In this document: piece after piece, positions 7,413 through 9,830 of the stretch | Layout: every line of letters begins with the position of its first letter | How positions within the stretch are numbered: the first letter of the stretch is position 1 | Source of the DNA: an uncultured Selenomonadaceae bacterium | Lineage (GTDB): Bacteria > Bacillota > Negativicutes > Selenomonadales > Selenomonadaceae | DNA: 9,830 nucleotides | Assembly (NCBI GenBank): GCA_905233965.1 | Contig: CAJOFG010000044.1 | Span: 1-9,830, forward strand | Reading direction: 5' to 3' | Notes under the pieces: generated by a model | Databases searched by the model: none | The model's input: only the letters and a program-made list of their open reading frames with translations | Told to the model about the DNA's origin: nothing | Program-made: the position numbers and the translations under genes

Positions 7413-7420
7413 AAGGTGAT
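7413..7420 (+). promoter_or_regulatory. Ribosome binding site that fixes a TTG start for lepB
   Basis: AAGGTGAT, complementary to the 16S rRNA 3' end, lies just before the in-frame TTG at 7424. The more upstream in-frame TTG at 7400 has only A/T sequence ahead of it and would put this site inside the gene. Confidence 0.7.
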
Positions 7421-7423
7421 AGC

Positions 7424-7924
7424 TTGAGAGAATGGATAACTTCAATCGTCGGCGCAATCGTTTTGGCACTTTTAATCAGAACTTTTATTGTCGAGCTTTA
7501 CATAGTTGACGGTCCCAGTATGCGCCCCACCCTCCTGCACGAAGAACGGCTCGTCGTGAACAAATTTATTTATCGGATTCGCGATCCGCAGAAAGGCGAA
7601 ATTTTAATCTTCCGTTATCCGGGAGATACCAGCCGCGATTTTATAAAACGTGTCATAGCGACCGGCGGCGACACGATCGAAATTAAAGAAGGTCGCGTCT
7701 ACGTCAACGATCAACTTTTGAACGAAGATTATATTTTGGAAAAGACACGCACCGACTACGCGAAAGCCACCGTCCCGGACGGCACGGTCTTTGTCATGGG
7801 CGACAACCGTAACAATTCGGAGGACAGCCGTTTTCCCGATGTCGGATTCGTTCCGCTCGATTTGATTAAAGGCAAAGCGATTTTGGTTTTCTGGCCGGTT
7901 GAAGAATTTAAATCTTTGCCTTAA
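7424..7924 (+). CDS. lepB: Signal peptidase I (type I leader peptidase)
   Basis: A membrane-anchored serine protease that removes signal peptides from exported proteins on the outer face of the cytoplasmic membrane. From the TTG at 7424 it is 166 residues, the short Gram-positive-type form. One N-terminal membrane segment (about residues 5-28) is followed by the catalytic serine in GPSMRPTL (S32), the general-base lysine in FIKRVIATGGD (K75) and the conserved box GDNRNNSEDSR. All catalytic features are present. The start is chosen from the ribosome binding site; a start at 7400 would add eight residues rich in lysine. It follows the rplS terminator and precedes pyrB by 44 bases; a link with pyrB is transcriptional at most. 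Family call is certain, start moderately so. Confidence 0.96.
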   Translation: MREWITSIVGAIVLALLIRTFIVELYIVDGPSMRPTLLHEERLVVNKFIYRIRDPQKGEILIFRYPGDTSRDFIKRVIATGGDTIEIKEGRVYVNDQLLNEDYILEKTRTDYAKATVPDGTVFVMGDNRNNSEDSRFPDVGFVPLDLIKGKAILVFWPVEEFKSLP

Positions 7925-7953
7925 AAAATTTTTTCGCAGTTTAAGTTTCGCAA

Positions 7954-7960
7954 AAAGGAG
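7954..7960 (+). promoter_or_regulatory. Ribosome binding site that fixes a TTG start for pyrB
   Basis: AAAGGAG ends 8 bases before the in-frame TTG at 7969. The alternative GTG at 7960 overlaps this site and has no other site upstream, so TTG is preferred. Confidence 0.75.
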
Positions 7961-7968
7961 TGAGCGTT

Positions 7969-8910
7969 TTGGAAAAAAATTCGACGGCAAATTTATTCGG
8001 AAAAAATATTCTCGGCTTGGAAAATTTTTCTCCGGATGAAATTCGTTTGGTTTTGAGCGTCGCGGCGAAGATGAAAAAAATTGTTCGCGACGACGTAAAA
8101 AAATTGCCGAATCTTCGCGGAAAAGCAATCATAAATCTTTTTTGCGAACCTTCGACGCGGACGCGAACTTCTTTTGAACTTGCCGGAAAATATCTCGGCG
8201 CGGACGTGGTAAGCATAAACACTTCGACAAGCAGCATGGTTAAAGGCGAAAGTCTGCGCGACACTCTCCGCACGATTGAGGCGGCGGGAGCCGATGCCGT
8301 TGTCATTCGTCATAAGTCGGAAGGTTCCGCCGAATATGCTTCGCGTGCAATCAATTCGGTTATCATCAACGCCGGCGACGGAGCGCACGCGCACCCTTCG
8401 CAGGGACTTTTGGATTTGTTCACGATTCAACAATACAAAGGTCGGCTTGCCGGATTGAAAGTTGCGATTGTCGGCGACATTCTCCACAGCAGAGTTGCCC
8501 GCTCCGATATTTTCGGAATGACGAAAACCGGAATGGAAATTCATCTTGCCGGTCCGAAAACTTTGTTGCCGCGATTTTTTGAATTCGACGGCGTACGCGT
8601 TCACGAAAATATCGAGGACGCGATAAAAAATGCCGACGTGATAAATGTTTTGCGGATACAACTTGAACGTCAGCAATCCGGGCTGTTTCCTTCCGGTCGT
8701 GAGTATGCAAGATTTTTCGGTATCAATGAAAAGCGTTTGCGTTTGGCGAAGGAAGATGTTTTGATTCTTCATCCGGGTCCGCAGAATAAAGGTTTGGAAA
8801 TTTCCGAGCCGGTCACCTACGGAAAACATTCCGCGATTAAAGAACAGGTTCAAAACGGTGTCGCCGTCCGAATGGCACTTTTGGATTTGACTTTGAACGG
8901 CGGCAAATAA
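7969..8910 (+). CDS. pyrB: Aspartate carbamoyltransferase catalytic chain
   Basis: This cytoplasmic enzyme joins carbamoyl phosphate and aspartate into N-carbamoyl-aspartate, the committed step of de novo pyrimidine synthesis. From the TTG at 7969 it is 313 residues, the usual size. The carbamoyl-phosphate site S62-T-R-T-R-T-S68 lies in the N-terminal domain, followed by MVKGESLRDT, H142-P-S-Q145 in HAHPSQGLLDLFT, and H268-P-G-P271 in HPGPQNKGLEI. The last motif has Lys where the usual form is NRG, a conservative change. The stretch KVAIVGDILHSRVARSD is typical of the aspartate domain. No regulatory-chain gene is beside it, and the 44-base gap after lepB is too short for a PyrR attenuator, so any uracil control must act elsewhere. 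Other pyrimidine genes are not in the window. Confidence 0.97.
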   Translation: MEKNSTANLFGKNILGLENFSPDEIRLVLSVAAKMKKIVRDDVKKLPNLRGKAIINLFCEPSTRTRTSFELAGKYLGADVVSINTSTSSMVKGESLRDTLRTIEAAGADAVVIRHKSEGSAEYASRAINSVIINAGDGAHAHPSQGLLDLFTIQQYKGRLAGLKVAIVGDILHSRVARSDIFGMTKTGMEIHLAGPKTLLPRFFEFDGVRVHENIEDAIKNADVINVLRIQLERQQSGLFPSGREYARFFGINEKRLRLAKEDVLILHPGPQNKGLEISEPVTYGKHSAIKEQVQNGVAVRMALLDLTLNGGK

Positions 8911-8933
8911 ATTTGTAATTTGTAAATCGAAAT

Positions 8934-8971
8934 AAAAAATCCCGAACGTCTTTGTCCGGGAATTTTTTTTT
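8934..8971. terminator. Bidirectional intrinsic terminator between convergent genes
   Basis: TCCCG (8940-8944) pairs with CGGGA (8957-8961), with two further inner pairs after one mismatch. On the plus strand nine T follow (8963-8971), ending the pyrB transcript. On the minus strand the complement of the A run at 8934-8939 gives six T, which would serve the opposing gene ending at 8993. Confidence 0.8.
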
Positions 8972-8992
8972 GCAAAATTTTTTTCGGCGAAA

Positions 8993-9830
8993 TTATTTTT
9001 TCTTCCTGACTTCCTGCCAAAGATCTCTTGCCTTGTCGTACAAATTAGGATTGGAACTTCGCAGAGTTTGATTTTCGATAATGCGGCTCAAAAGTTTTGT
9101 CGTCTTTTCTTTGTCGCCGAGCAAGTAGTAACTTGCCGACGCGATATACCAAGCCGTCGTTTCCTGAACACCGCCTACCGGATAACGTTCCTTGCCGAAA
9201 GACTCTTCGTAAAGTTCGGCAACTTTTTGCAGATATTCCATTTCTTTTTCCTTATTTTCGGCGTACCGCTGAATCCAAGCCATCTTCTGATAAAGTCCGG
9301 CTTGACGAGCCGGTGAAGGTTCAAAGGTTTCGGAAAACAGAATCGCAATTTCGTAAAATGACATTGCCTCCTGAACATTTCTTTCGCGCAGGAACGGAGT
9401 TGCCATATTATTTTCGACGAGGAAAGATTTCAAGTTGGCGCGAGTTTTTTTCGGCATGGGCGCGAGGAATTTTGTTTCCTCAGCCGCATAACCGCAATTT
9501 TCGCAAGTCCAAATGTAATAAAGATACGGATTGAAATTTTTGTAGTGAATGCAAAGGTCGATGTCCCTGAAGTCTACAATTTGACGCGATTTGACTTTTA
9601 CGACGCGCGTCAAATTTTCGCAGACCGGGCAAGGTCTTTCGAGTACGAGCGTGAATTTTTCAATAGGTTCGTCCGACATTGTATTTTTGTGGGCAAGGTG
9701 AATGTGAGGTGCGCTTTCGGCTTGAATGACGGACTCTTTCAAAGTTTGCAAAGTTTTTTCGGTTTGATTTGCTTTTTCTTCCTCAGCCTGTTTTGCGATA
9801 AGTCCGGCGACAAGGTCTTCGGTTTTCGGC
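8993..9830 (-). CDS. DUF2225 family protein with CxxC zinc-like motifs and helical C-terminus; 5' partial
   Basis: A member of a Firmicutes family of unknown function; I assign no activity. The minus-strand frame stays open to the right edge, so the N-terminus is probably missing; 278 residues are visible. In-window residues of about 1-55 are a charged, low-complexity stretch (KQAEEEKANQTEK). Two CxxC pairs, CPVC (67-70) and CENC (109-112), with a further Cys at 93, look like a metal-binding ribbon. The C-terminal half is helical with TPR-like pairs (YEIAILFSETFE, YLQKVAELYEESFG, ASASYYLLGDKEKTTKLL) and ends in RKKK. A start at the internal ATG (MSDEPIEKF, codon at 9678-9680) is possible but has no ribosome binding site. 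The gene converges on pyrB across a shared terminator. Confidence 0.8.
   Translation of the reverse strand, partial: PKTEDLVAGLIAKQAEEEKANQTEKTLQTLKESVIQAESAPHIHLAHKNTMSDEPIEKFTLVLERPCPVCENLTRVVKVKSRQIVDFRDIDLCIHYKNFNPYLYYIWTCENCGYAAEETKFLAPMPKKTRANLKSFLVENNMATPFLRERNVQEAMSFYEIAILFSETFEPSPARQAGLYQKMAWIQRYAENKEKEMEYLQKVAELYEESFGKERYPVGGVQETTAWYIASASYYLLGDKEKTTKLLSRIIENQTLRSSNPNLYDKARDLWQEVRKKK

Noticed and set aside
7925..7968. PyrR-type attenuator ahead of pyrB
   Set aside because: Only 44 bases separate lepB and pyrB, with no terminator/antiterminator pair or PyrR-binding consensus.
7993..8853. Long minus-strand open frame opposite pyrB
   Set aside because: Shadow of a well-conserved gene, with no motif of its own.

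Overview
The window looks like ordinary chromosome of a low-to-mid GC Firmicute, most likely of the diderm class Negativicutes (Selenomonas/Phascolarctobacterium-like). The support is strong AGGAGG-type ribosome binding sites, probable TTG starts, a Gram-positive-type single-anchor signal peptidase next to rplS, a short Thermotoga/archaeal-type adenosylhomocysteinase, a DUF2225 protein and a GT8 glycosyltransferase of the kind that decorates surface glycans. This placement is inferred from gene content and was not tested by any search.

Region 1 (1-3733): a 5'-truncated gene for a large FtsA/PilM-type actin-fold ATPase. It has a basic, tandemly repeated N-terminal tail and a long C-terminal array of small beta-rich modules. 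Its last module is broken by an apparent frameshift near 2241-2256. The original stop (2471-2473) lies 12 bases before a GT8 glycosyltransferase gene, which carries a run of nine C near its 5' end where one base gained or lost would abolish the protein.

Region 2 (3755-6783): three closely spaced same-strand genes, rpiB, ahcY and mtaD. rpiB links ribose 5-phosphate and ribulose 5-phosphate. The ahcY-mtaD pair handles the S-adenosylhomocysteine left by methylation and may work in the order deaminate, then hydrolyse. A weak terminator follows mtaD.

Region 3 (6784-8971): a promoter (TTGACA plus an extended -10), a short leader with a hairpin just upstream of the ribosome binding site, rplS (L19), a strong intrinsic terminator, then lepB (signal peptidase I) and pyrB (aspartate carbamoyltransferase), both probably starting at TTG. 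A hairpin that can terminate in both directions follows pyrB.

Region 4 (8993-9830, minus strand): a DUF2225 protein with paired CxxC motifs and a helical, TPR-like C-terminus, converging on pyrB and running off the right edge. I found no tRNA, rRNA, CRISPR array, insertion sequence or prophage gene. The only gap near 200 bases is 6784-6991, which is described. The least ordinary parts are the FtsA-like protein, the poly-C tract and the ahcY-mtaD pairing.
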